Assembly (NCBI RefSeq): GCF_001517665.2
Contig: NZ_LN999807.1
Span: forward strand, 147,788-211,787
Origin: Peptoniphilus phoceensis
GTDB lineage: Bacteria; Bacillota; Clostridia; Tissierellales; Peptoniphilaceae
DNA: 64,000 nucleotides
Direction of reading: 5' to 3'
Both the position numbers and the translations under genes were made by a program. Of the stretch, positions 55,049 to 62,595 are shown one piece after another (position 1 is the first letter of the stretch; each line of letters starts with the position of its first letter). The notes under the pieces were generated by a model. The model searched no databases. It was not told the DNA's origin and was given only the letters and a program-made list of their open reading frames with translations.

Positions 55049-55185
55049 ATAAATGCCAATATTAAATTTAGGTGCAAATCACCCAGCATGGATATTATAT
55101 ATGCACTTAAGTACACATAAAATTCGTATATGGTACTTTTTTCATTCGGAAATAGTACGCAATAAGTTCGTCATAAATTAATTTC

Positions 55186-55746
55186 TTAGATGTTCATTAT
55201 TTCTTCAATGCTGCGACCGTCTTTAAGTTGGCTAATAGCAGTCGGTAAAGTATATCCTCAAATTATTACACCAACCAATGCAATTGCTTCTTTTTTTCTT
55301 TGATAATAAACAGTTCTCTCTAAAGATACACTTCTCATACAAGCTTCATCAGTAATCTTTTTTTCAGCAATGTAGTAGTTATAAATAATCTTATGATAGA
55401 TTTCTCCATATTCTGGATAAACTTTTAACCTAACACAGGCATCATAAATTATTAAAAGCATAAGCTTACTATCCATTACATTGGAAACTCTATTATTAAA
55501 CTTTTCTTCAACTCTTTCTGGAGCAAATGTTGAAAGATACAAGTAAGCAGATTCTGAAGTTAATCCATAGTTTTCTTTACTCTCAAACATCATAAAATTT
55601 GCCCTGTTATCTACTGCCCAAGTAACTTGTCTATATAAACTTAAAATAAGTTTTGCAGCTGAACTGATTTTTTCAAATTTCAAGTTGCTATCTGCATACA
55701 AGTTCATTATATTCTTTAAAGTTTTACTTATTCTCAATCTAATCAC
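55186..55746 (-). CDS. ArpU-like regulatory protein with an in-frame TGA
   Basis: The first 162 residues are open: an N-terminal helical region, then YDACVRLKVYPEYGEIYHKIIYNYYIAEKKITDEACMRSVSLERTVYYQRKKEAIALVGVII, a C-terminal HTH-like part seen in ArpU-like and other phage or element regulators. TGA at 55260-55258 interrupts. The same frame then continues for 23 more codons (GYTLPTAISQLKDGRSIEEIMNI) to a TAA at 55186. Related proteins carry a Trp-Gly pair here, so TGG to TGA is likely. The first 162 residues alone may still work. The start is GTG 55746, with TTG 55737 as an alternative. Confidence 0.6.
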
Positions 55747-55760
55747 CCCAATACAATTTA

Positions 55761-55789
55761 TTTACAATCCTGAATGTTTGTGCTATAAT
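55761..55789 (+). promoter_or_regulatory. Promoter of the ImmR/ImmA-type operon
   Basis: TTTACA (55761-55766) and TATAAT (55784-55789) with a 17-bp spacer. It faces the XRE gene at 55896, with a leader of about 100 nt. The region between this and the divergent ArpU-like gene probably holds repressor sites, but no palindrome is clear to me. Confidence 0.7.
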
Positions 55790-55895
55790 ATGAATATAAG
55801 TTCAGTTTGTATTATATATCAAATTAAAAAACAATTCAAGCACTATTGTTCGTATTAAAAGTTATAAATGCACATTAGTACAGGAGGTTAAAATT

Positions 55896-56297
55896 ATGGC
55901 TTTTGCGGATAGATTAAAGGATTTTCGTGAAAAAGAAAAGTTAAGTCAAGCAGATTTTGCAAAGATGATAGGAATAAGTACAAGAACTCTTGTACATTAT
56001 GAAGACGGAGAAAGATACCCAAGAGATGTCGAGGTTTACAAAAAAATAGCTGAAGTTATGGACTGTGATTACAATTACCTTCTAGAAGAAAGTGACGAGT
56101 TTTTAAATAGAGTTTATAACATGGGTGGCAAAAGAGAATTAGAAAAAGCTAGAGCATTAACTGAAGGTCTAAGTTCTTTATTTGCAGGTGGAGAAATATC
56201 TGATGAAGATAAAGATGCCGCTTTTGAAGCTATTACTCGTGCTTATTGGGAGGCTAAAAGAGAAAACAAGAAATACGGTCGTAAGAAAAAAGATTAG
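55896..56297 (+). CDS. XRE-family repressor (ImmR type)
   Basis: A 133-residue protein with an N-terminal HTH (LKDFREKEKLSQADFAKMIGISTRTLVHYEDGERYPRD) and a charged helical C-terminus. It has AGGAGG upstream and is followed 8 bp later by an ImmA-type peptidase gene. In ICEBs1-like elements the same pair forms the repressor and its anti-repressor protease, released by DNA damage or cell-cell signals. The analogous role here is inference from gene order. Confidence 0.88.
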   Translation: MAFADRLKDFREKEKLSQADFAKMIGISTRTLVHYEDGERYPRDVEVYKKIAEVMDCDYNYLLEESDEFLNRVYNMGGKRELEKARALTEGLSSLFAGGEISDEDKDAAFEAITRAYWEAKRENKKYGRKKKD

Positions 56298-56305
56298 GTG
56301 ATTTT

Positions 56306-56854
56306 ATGAGCATGAATCGCTATATATATGATAAGGTTAATCGACTTATAAAAAAATACAAGACACGAGATCCTATCGAATTAATAGAAGTTTTGAATAT
56401 TAACCTGGTATATCTACCTGAAACAAAAATACTTTTAGGAATGTACCATTATATTCAAAGGAACAGATTTATTTTTATCAGTAGTAACACAAATTTTAAT
56501 AGAAAGACGATATTAGCACATGAATTAGGTCACGATCAACTTCACAGAGATTATTGTATGAGTGGCGGAGCTTTTCATGACCAAACAGTGCTAAACCCTA
56601 CAAATAAATTTGAAACTGAAGCTAATATTTTTGCAGCTCATTTATTAATTAGTGATGAAGATGTCCTAGATAATATCAATGATCAAGTTTGTGATTATGA
56701 AATCGCTGGACAATTAGGTGTAGATATAAATTTACTAAATCTAAAAATTTCTGAGTTAGCAAAAATGGGAAAGTTTAATAAACCAGTTAATGTTAATATA
56801 CCTCAGGGAGATTTTCTTAAAAACTATCGCCCTGAACATGATGATTATTATTAG
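56306..56854 (+). CDS. ImmA/IrrE-family metallopeptidase
   Basis: A 182-residue soluble protease with the zinc site AHELGHDQLH (His72, Glu73, His76) and the downstream FETEANIFAAHLLI that supplies the third ligand. ImmA cleaves its partner ImmR to derepress an integrative element. The immediately preceding XRE gene supports that pairing. Confidence 0.92.
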   Translation: MSMNRYIYDKVNRLIKKYKTRDPIELIEVLNINLVYLPETKILLGMYHYIQRNRFIFISSNTNFNRKTILAHELGHDQLHRDYCMSGGAFHDQTVLNPTNKFETEANIFAAHLLISDEDVLDNINDQVCDYEIAGQLGVDINLLNLKISELAKMGKFNKPVNVNIPQGDFLKNYRPEHDDYY

Positions 56855-56862
56855 GAGACTCT

Positions 56863-57345
56863 ATGGGAATTTTTATTACAGGATATTTTTTATTAATCCT
56901 TTCTGGAATAGTTTTCTACTATCTCATCACTACCTACTCTGTAAAAATCTCAGCATTTTTGATTGATTTTATAGTTGTAGGTTTAGGATTTTATATATCC
57001 ATAAAAGATAAACTAGATAACAAATTGGCTATTCCCCTCTCAATTACAGTAGTAATAGTTTATGGAATATTGCTAGTTTTAATAAATCAAAAGCTACCAA
57101 AAGTTAGCAAGTTTTTAAACTATATAATTGCTTTTATAGGATCAGCAGTTGCCTTATGGTTGGCACTAGATTTTATAACAAACACTCTAGCCGCTTTTAA
57201 AATAATAGGTCAAACTTATCATCAATTACCAATAACAAACAGTATGATGATAAATTCCTTTATACATTATGTAATTGTATTCTTGATTAGTATTCCAGTG
57301 TTTAAAGGTAGAATGAAATTTATATTTGGAGGAAATTATGAGTAA
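56863..57345 (+). CDS. Small membrane protein of the mobile element
   Basis: A 160-residue protein with five predicted membrane helices and short loops. It lies 8 bp after immA and overlaps the RhuM gene by 8 bp, so it belongs to the operon. I do not recognise a family. A role in exclusion or immunity against a second copy of the element is possible, but nothing in the sequence shows it. Confidence 0.7.
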   Translation: MGIFITGYFLLILSGIVFYYLITTYSVKISAFLIDFIVVGLGFYISIKDKLDNKLAIPLSITVVIVYGILLVLINQKLPKVSKFLNYIIAFIGSAVALWLALDFITNTLAAFKIIGQTYHQLPITNSMMINSFIHYVIVFLISIPVFKGRMKFIFGGNYE

Positions 57346-58420
57346 AGAAATGGATAAAAATAAAGACGAAAATCAGAAAAAAAAAGAACTTCAAATTAGG
57401 TCATCTGCTGCTGAATACTTGACCTTTATTGCAGCAAATGGTGATGATCAAGAAGCTATCGAAATTAGATATGAAGATGAGAATATTTGGCTAACTCAAA
57501 AGATGATGGCAGCTCTTTATGATGTTAGTGTCGCCACAATAAATGAACATCTTAAAAAAATCTATGCCGATAGTGAATTACAAGAAGAAGCAACTATTAG
57601 GAATTTCCTAATAGTTCAAAAAGAAGGTTCTAGAAATGTTTCAAGGGAAACAAAACACTATAATCTGCAAGCAATTATTGCAGTAGGCTTTAAAGTAAAT
57701 AACGAACGTGCAGTCCAATTTAGAAAGTGGGCAAACCAAATTGTAAAAGATTTTACAATTAAAGGTTGGGCAATGGATGATGAAAGATTAAAAAATTCTG
57801 GCACAAAACTTACCAAGGATTATTTCGAAAAATTACTTGTAAAAATTCGTGAGATTCGATTATCTGAAAGAAGATTCTATCAAAAAATCACAGATATTTA
57901 TGCCACATCTTTAGACTATGACCCATCTGCAAAAGCAACAAGAAGGTTTTTTGCAGCTATTCAAAACAAATTACACTATGCCATTCATGGAAAAACTGCA
58001 GCCGAATTAATTGTAGATAGAGCCAATCACAAAACTAAAAATATGGGACTGACAACTTGGGAAGGCTCTCCAGATTCAAAAATTCATAAATATGATGTAG
58101 TCGTTGCAAAAAATTATCTAAACGAAGAAGAATTAAATCAAATGCAAAGAATTGTTTCATCTTATTTGGACATGGCAGAACTACAAGCAGAAAGACATAT
58201 CCCTATGACTATGGAAGATTGGGAAAAAAGATTAAATGGATTTTTACAATTATGGGATAAAGAAATTCTAAACGATGCAGGAAAAGTATCTGCAGCCCTT
58301 GCTAAAAAACACGCAGAGAGTGAGTTTGAAAAATATAGAATTATACAAGATAGACTCTACAAGAGTGATTTTGATAAATTCTTGGAACTAGAAGATGATG
58401 CTAAAAAATTAGAAGAATAA
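57338..58420 (+). CDS. RhuM-family protein
   Basis: The ATG at 57338 follows TTTGGAGG. The 360-residue protein has the RhuM core: IEIRYEDENIWLTQKMMAALYDVSVATINEHLKKIY near residue 40, then TKHYNLQAIIAVGFKVNNERAVQFRKWANQIVKDFTIKGWAMDDERLKN, and a C-terminal helical region with the TAAELIVDRANH motif. RhuM was described as a Salmonella virulence protein and is frequent on mobile elements beside toxin or Fic genes. It contains a Bro-N-like nucleic-acid-binding fold. Function here is unknown; it lies between the ImmR/ImmA pair and the mobilization genes. Confidence 0.88.
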   Translation: MSKEMDKNKDENQKKKELQIRSSAAEYLTFIAANGDDQEAIEIRYEDENIWLTQKMMAALYDVSVATINEHLKKIYADSELQEEATIRNFLIVQKEGSRNVSRETKHYNLQAIIAVGFKVNNERAVQFRKWANQIVKDFTIKGWAMDDERLKNSGTKLTKDYFEKLLVKIREIRLSERRFYQKITDIYATSLDYDPSAKATRRFFAAIQNKLHYAIHGKTAAELIVDRANHKTKNMGLTTWEGSPDSKIHKYDVVVAKNYLNEEELNQMQRIVSSYLDMAELQAERHIPMTMEDWEKRLNGFLQLWDKEILNDAGKVSAALAKKHAESEFEKYRIIQDRLYKSDFDKFLELEDDAKKLEE

Positions 58421-58462
58421 CTTAATACACGCTTAACGCTTATAACTTTAATAGCAAGCACA

Positions 58463-58482
58463 GTAAGTGTACGGACACTTAC
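58463..58482 (+). repeat. Inverted repeat between rhuM and mobC
   Basis: GTAAGTGT, then ACGG, then ACACTTAC: a perfect 8-bp inverted repeat about 110 bp before mobC, probably part of the origin-of-transfer region. Confidence 0.5.
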
Positions 58483-58493
58483 GAAAAAATTAA

Positions 58494-58527
58494 TGGAGCA
58501 GACCTTTACGGAATGCTCCATTTTTTT
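58494..58527 (+). terminator. Terminator after rhuM
   Basis: TGGAGCA and TGCTCCA arms with a 13-nt loop, followed by TTTTTTT. Confidence 0.82.
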
Positions 58528-58534
58528 AATTTTT

Positions 58535-58566
58535 ACCTTGTTAGGGAGAACCCTAAGACCCCGAAA
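58535..58566 (+). other. Candidate origin of transfer (oriT)
   Basis: TTAGGG-AGAA-CCCTAA (58541-58556), an inverted repeat, is followed by GACCCCGA. It lies immediately upstream of mobC and the relaxase gene, the usual position of oriT in mobilizable elements. The nick site cannot be given from sequence alone. Confidence 0.5.
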
Positions 58567-58589
58567 TATATTTTATAAAGGAGAATAAA

Positions 58590-58946
58590 ATGGCAAATAG
58601 ATTTAGAAATGAAAGAATAGAAATAAAATTAACTAAGGAAGAAAAGGAAGTTTTTGAAAAGAAAATGAAACTTGCAAATTGCAAAACAATGTCCCACTTT
58701 CTTAGAAAATGTGTATTGGAAAAAGAGATATATGTTGTAGATTTAGAACCATTTAGAAACCTACAATGGCTGCTTTCAAATGCAACAAATAATATAAACC
58801 AGATTGCAAAAGCTACTAATACAACTGGTGTTATTTACAAAAATGAAATTGAATCTATGAATAATCAGATAGAAAAATTATCAAGAGAAATATGGCAGAT
58901 CCATTCCCTACTTCTTAATAAATCAAAAGAAAGTTCTGATGAATAA
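58590..58946 (+). CDS. mobC: MobC-like relaxosome protein
   Basis: A 118-residue basic protein with the ribbon-helix-helix and linker EIKLTKEEKEVFEKKMKLA, CKTMSHFLRKCVLEKEIY, then NLQWLLSNATNNINQIAKATNTTG and a C-terminal coiled coil. It binds oriT and helps the relaxase open the strands. AAAGGAG precedes the ATG. It abuts the relaxase gene at 58948. A broken near-copy lies at 12140-12465 in the guaA island. Confidence 0.92.
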   Translation: MANRFRNERIEIKLTKEEKEVFEKKMKLANCKTMSHFLRKCVLEKEIYVVDLEPFRNLQWLLSNATNNINQIAKATNTTGVIYKNEIESMNNQIEKLSREIWQIHSLLLNKSKESSDE

Positions 58947-58947
58947 T

Positions 58948-60279
58948 ATGGCAATTACAAAAATACATCCTATAAAATCAACTCTAAATTTGGCAATAGA
59001 TTATATAACTAAGAGTGAAAAAACTGATGAAAAAATCTTAGTATCTTCATTCAAATGTCATCCATCTACTGCTCATATTCAATTTATGAGAACACGAGAA
59101 GACAATGATACTAAAGGTACAGTTTTGGCTAGACATTTAATTCAATCTTTTCTACCAGGAGAGGTTGATCCTATAAAAGCTCACGAAATTGGAATGGAAT
59201 TATGCAAGAAAATTTTAAAAGAAGATTATGAATTTGTTCTTGCAACACATATAGATAGAGGGCATATCCACAACCATATTATTTTTAATAATGTCAATTA
59301 CAAGACTGGCAAATGCTATCAATCCAACAAAAAAACTTACCATAAAATTAGGTATCAAAGTGACGAATTATGTAATGAAAATAAGCTTTCAGTCATTGAT
59401 GAATATTATGAAGCTTACAAAAGAAAATATAAAACTGCAGGTAAATCTTGGTACGAATATGACCAAAATAAGAAAGGAAATTCTTGGAAATCTAAACTGC
59501 AATTTGATATAGATAGAATGATTAATAAGTCTAACTCGTGGGAAGAGTTTTTAGAAAATATGAAATCTCTTGATTATGAAATTAAGTTTGGTAAACACAT
59601 AGCTTTTCGCCATAAAGACAAACAAAGATTTACAAGAGCTAAGACTATCGGAGAAGATTATACCGAAGAAAAAATCAAAGAAAGAATAGATTTAGCTATT
59701 AAAAACAAAGCTAATCCTATTAAAAAACGAGTAGGAAATGTTATTGATATCTCTACTAATAAAAAAGCTCTATCCTCTAAAGGTTATGAAGTTTGGGCAA
59801 GGAAACATAATATAAAAACAATGGCAGATTCAATAATTAAACTTAGAGAGCAAGGAATTAATTCAATTACTCAACTCGATGACCTGATCAAAAAATCTGC
59901 TGATGATAGACAAGACTTGTTAGATAAAATAAAGAAATTTGAAACTGAAATGAAGAGTTTATCTCAAGATATGGAAAATATTAATACTATAAATAAGTAT
60001 CGTGAAATCTATAAATACCACAAGAAAAATCCTGAGGACAAGCAATTTGCAGAAGAATATTATAGTGAAATTTCCGTCTATAAAATAGCCGCTAAAGAAA
60101 TTTTAGTTAACTATAAAAAGCCTCCAAATACAAAAGAAATACTATCAAATCTCAATAAATTGCAAGAAAAAAAGAACACCCTTATGCAAGAGTATTCTTT
60201 GAATAAAGAGCAATTTTCCGACCTTGTTCAGTATAGGAAAAACTATGAAAATTATTATAAAGAAGAAATTGAAAGATAA
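58948..60279 (+). CDS. Relaxase (MobA/VirD2-type)
   Basis: The 443-residue protein has the HUH relaxase layout: an N-terminal region typical of this type (AITKIHPIKSTLNLAIDYI), and the histidine cluster FVLATHIDRGHIHNHIIFNNV that binds the metal. The catalytic tyrosine is not identified with confidence: Tyr17 of the N-terminal region is a candidate. A long coiled-coil C-terminal half follows. It nicks oriT and leads the strand out through a helper conjugation system, since no type IV secretion genes are in the window. An alternative ATG lies at 58939. Confidence 0.93.
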   Translation: MAITKIHPIKSTLNLAIDYITKSEKTDEKILVSSFKCHPSTAHIQFMRTREDNDTKGTVLARHLIQSFLPGEVDPIKAHEIGMELCKKILKEDYEFVLATHIDRGHIHNHIIFNNVNYKTGKCYQSNKKTYHKIRYQSDELCNENKLSVIDEYYEAYKRKYKTAGKSWYEYDQNKKGNSWKSKLQFDIDRMINKSNSWEEFLENMKSLDYEIKFGKHIAFRHKDKQRFTRAKTIGEDYTEEKIKERIDLAIKNKANPIKKRVGNVIDISTNKKALSSKGYEVWARKHNIKTMADSIIKLREQGINSITQLDDLIKKSADDRQDLLDKIKKFETEMKSLSQDMENINTINKYREIYKYHKKNPEDKQFAEEYYSEISVYKIAAKEILVNYKKPPNTKEILSNLNKLQEKKNTLMQEYSLNKEQFSDLVQYRKNYENYYKEEIER

Positions 60280-60519
60280 ATCATTATACTAAAATATATG
60301 TTTTATATTCCAATTGTCAAAACAATACTCCACAAATAAATTCAGAGTAATTTGGATAACATCTTATAATTAAATTTAAAAATAGCAATGTTATAGTAAT
60401 ATTAAAGATATCCTTTTATAGATATACTATCTTATTAAAGGTTTAGGTATCTATAATATCTGTTAAGATTTTTTCTCAAACAGATATTATAGGTAAAATT
60501 GCTAAATATGGTTCCCAAT
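60280..60519. other. Non-coding junction at the right end of the mobilizable element
   Basis: No gene is seen. It contains a perfect 14-bp inverted repeat, listed separately, and the 11-mer TAAAATTGCTA at 60494-60504. The same 11-mer occurs at 48828-48838, left of the recombinases. This pair is a weak candidate for element boundaries. Confidence 0.3.
60451..60492. repeat. Perfect 14-bp inverted repeat
   Basis: CTATAATATCTGTT (60451-60464) and AACAGATATTATAG (60479-60492) with a 14-nt loop. There is no T-run on either side, so it is not an obvious terminator. It may be a recombinase or replication-protein site near the element's end. Confidence 0.6.
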
Positions 60520-60722
60520 TCAATTTTGACGCAATCTCTCAATAATAGTTTTTTTGAGATCTATATTAAAAATAATTATAGGTACTGTTAAACATAATAT
60601 TAAAGTAATTATTCAAACTATCACTAGATGATACATTGGGTAGCTAAAAACTGAATAATATGCTATTTTCTTAAAACTCATATAGATAGGTATATATAGC
60701 CCTGTTCCAATTGTTCCAAAAT
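60520..60722 (-). pseudogene. C-terminal remnant of an FtsX-like ABC permease
   Basis: On the minus strand a frame of about 65 codons reads YFGTIGTGLYIPIYMSFKK, then AYYSVFSYPMYHLVIV, a TGA, then IITLILCLTVPIIIFNIDLKKTIIERLRQN. The ending, with a last membrane helix and ERLR tail, is typical of FtsX-like permeases of peptide exporters. The N-terminal part is missing and it has an in-frame stop. It was probably the export or immunity gene of the adjoining peptide locus. Confidence 0.5.
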
Positions 60723-60745
60723 AATATCAAGAATTATTATATTTA

Positions 60746-61351
60746 TTAAAATTTATTAGCATTGTATTTAAGGATTTTATAGTACAAGATGTTTAATATG
60801 ATTGATAAGACTATAATTAATAGCATTTTTGTATTAGAATATGAGAATACTATATTTCCTACATGTTCATAAAGATTTGGAGTTCTTGACACTATAATAA
60901 ATAAAATAGCTAGTATAACAAATAACATTTTTCTTATATTTTCAACATATACTTTTCTATTGTTGATTTCAGAAATGTCGAACATAAATTTGTAAAATGT
61001 ACTTATAGTATATATAATTAGCGAATAAAATATCAATTGTTGAGTAGAATATTCTTTTTTATACATACCTATGATGACCCACATTACTAGTATTATTAGA
61101 CTTGTTATATTGTTATTTATAATACAATATTTTGGATACAGGTCTTTTGAGGACGGAAATGTTTTAACCATATTTTTTATTTCATTAAAGTAATTATAGT
61201 CTGAAATTGATTTTCCAATTTTTATTATTATATATAATGCAGCTACCAAACCAGCCTCAAACTTATAAAATGATATAATTATAAATATTAATATCATAAT
61301 TAAGTTGAGTCTTTTATTAGCTTCCAAGGATGACTTAATTAAATGTAACAT
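60746..61351 (-). CDS. Membrane protein of the radical-SAM peptide locus
   Basis: A 201-residue, highly hydrophobic protein with about six membrane helices and small polar loops. No family is recognisable. It lies 7 bp after a radical-SAM maturase gene on the same strand, so it is probably in the same operon. Plausible roles are precursor export, leader removal or self-immunity (inference). The start has no strong ribosome binding site. Confidence 0.65.
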   Translation of the reverse strand: MLHLIKSSLEANKRLNLIMILIFIIISFYKFEAGLVAALYIIIKIGKSISDYNYFNEIKNMVKTFPSSKDLYPKYCIINNNITSLIILVMWVIIGMYKKEYSTQQLIFYSLIIYTISTFYKFMFDISEINNRKVYVENIRKMLFVILAILFIIVSRTPNLYEHVGNIVFSYSNTKMLLIIVLSIILNILYYKILKYNANKF

Positions 61352-61358
61352 AATATCT

Positions 61359-62570
61359 TTACTCCTTACTCATGCATTCATATTCTGTAGACCCTTGTAA
61401 TAAATTTGCTTTACAATTTATACACATTAATTTTTTACAACACGAAGAACATTTAGAGTCTTCATAATTGTTTATTTCCCATGTATCAAATATTTTGTCT
61501 GACATCAATGATTTATAGAGTGTTTCACTAACATTTCCTAATGACTCATCTAATTTCTGACATAATTTAATATCACCAACACTGTTTATAAAAATTGTAT
61601 TTCTTAAACATGGATTGAAATTTTTAAGAGACTCAAAGTTTAAATAGTTTACAGGTGTATTTTCTATACAATACTTTACAGAATTATCTATTATTACTGC
61701 ATATTCACTTGGTGGCAAATCACTTTTATATAAAATCTTATCTTTACAAGACGCTTCCGTAATTAAATCTTTATTCTCATGTAATGTCAATTTACTAAAT
61801 ACTGATATGATACTATAATTTATATTGTATTTATTAAACAGATGAATAACATTTTCAATTTGTTTTTTTATGCCACAAATCCCAGATATACCTTTCATCG
61901 AATCCTCATTCAACGATGGTACAAATAATTCAATTGAGCATTTATGCTTGCCAAGGAACTTAATATCATCTTCTTTCAACAAGGAGCCGTTAGTGCTAAT
62001 TATACAGCCTATTTCTAATCTTTTTAATATCTTCAATATCTCATTTATTGTATTTCTTTTTAAATAAGGCTCGCCACCAATAATGTTTATTTTTTCAACA
62101 CCTAAACGTTTTAGCTGAATAAATAAATATTCCCAGTTAATACTATTTTCTTCGCCATCTTTATTTTTAGCACAAGAACATGGTATGTAATTTTTACTTT
62201 GGCAGTATTCACAATTATAATTGCATTCTCCTGTTATTTGAATCATGCATCTTTTTATGTTTAATTTTTTAAGTCTTTCATATGCTTTTAAATCAAAAAA
62301 ATTCATTTTAAATGGTTCCACAGTGGACAATGCTTTTTGATTTTCCATATACTCATCTTTTATACCTAAACCATTGTTCTCAAAAAAAAGCATTACTTTT
62401 CTCTCAATAAAATTAAATTCATCTTCATTGATGCCATTAAATAGCTTTTCAACTATCTTTCTGTGTTCATCATCAAAATAATAAACTTTCCCATCATATA
62501 GCGAGTAGCAAATATCCTTTCTTAATCCCTTCTCATAATAGACATCTGGATTTAATAATAACCTAATCAT
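61359..62570 (-). CDS. Radical SAM/SPASM peptide maturase
   Basis: The ATG at 62570 follows GAGGAAGG and gives 403 residues. An N-terminal domain of about 90 residues (IRLLLNPDVYYEKG...YFDDEHRKIVEKLFNG) resembles precursor-recognition regions. The radical SAM core has CNYNCEYC (CX3CX2C, for the AdoMet-binding cluster), followed by extra cysteines in NYIPCSCAKN and the GGEP motif. The C-terminal SPASM-type domain has CSSCCKKLMCINCKANL and a final ECMSKE, enough cysteines for auxiliary iron-sulfur clusters. Such enzymes install thioether or similar links in ribosomal peptides. It lies 25 bp downstream of another maturase. Confidence 0.85.
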   Translation of the reverse strand: MIRLLLNPDVYYEKGLRKDICYSLYDGKVYYFDDEHRKIVEKLFNGINEDEFNFIERKVMLFFENNGLGIKDEYMENQKALSTVEPFKMNFFDLKAYERLKKLNIKRCMIQITGECNYNCEYCQSKNYIPCSCAKNKDGEENSINWEYLFIQLKRLGVEKINIIGGEPYLKRNTINEILKILKRLEIGCIISTNGSLLKEDDIKFLGKHKCSIELFVPSLNEDSMKGISGICGIKKQIENVIHLFNKYNINYSIISVFSKLTLHENKDLITEASCKDKILYKSDLPPSEYAVIIDNSVKYCIENTPVNYLNFESLKNFNPCLRNTIFINSVGDIKLCQKLDESLGNVSETLYKSLMSDKIFDTWEINNYEDSKCSSCCKKLMCINCKANLLQGSTEYECMSKE

Positions 62571-62595
62571 ATTCACACCTTCCTCATTTGAAAAT

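Noticed and set aside
58948-60279. A complete conjugative element
   Set aside because: There is a relaxase and MobC but no coupling protein, VirB4 or other mating-channel gene, so the element can only be mobilizable.
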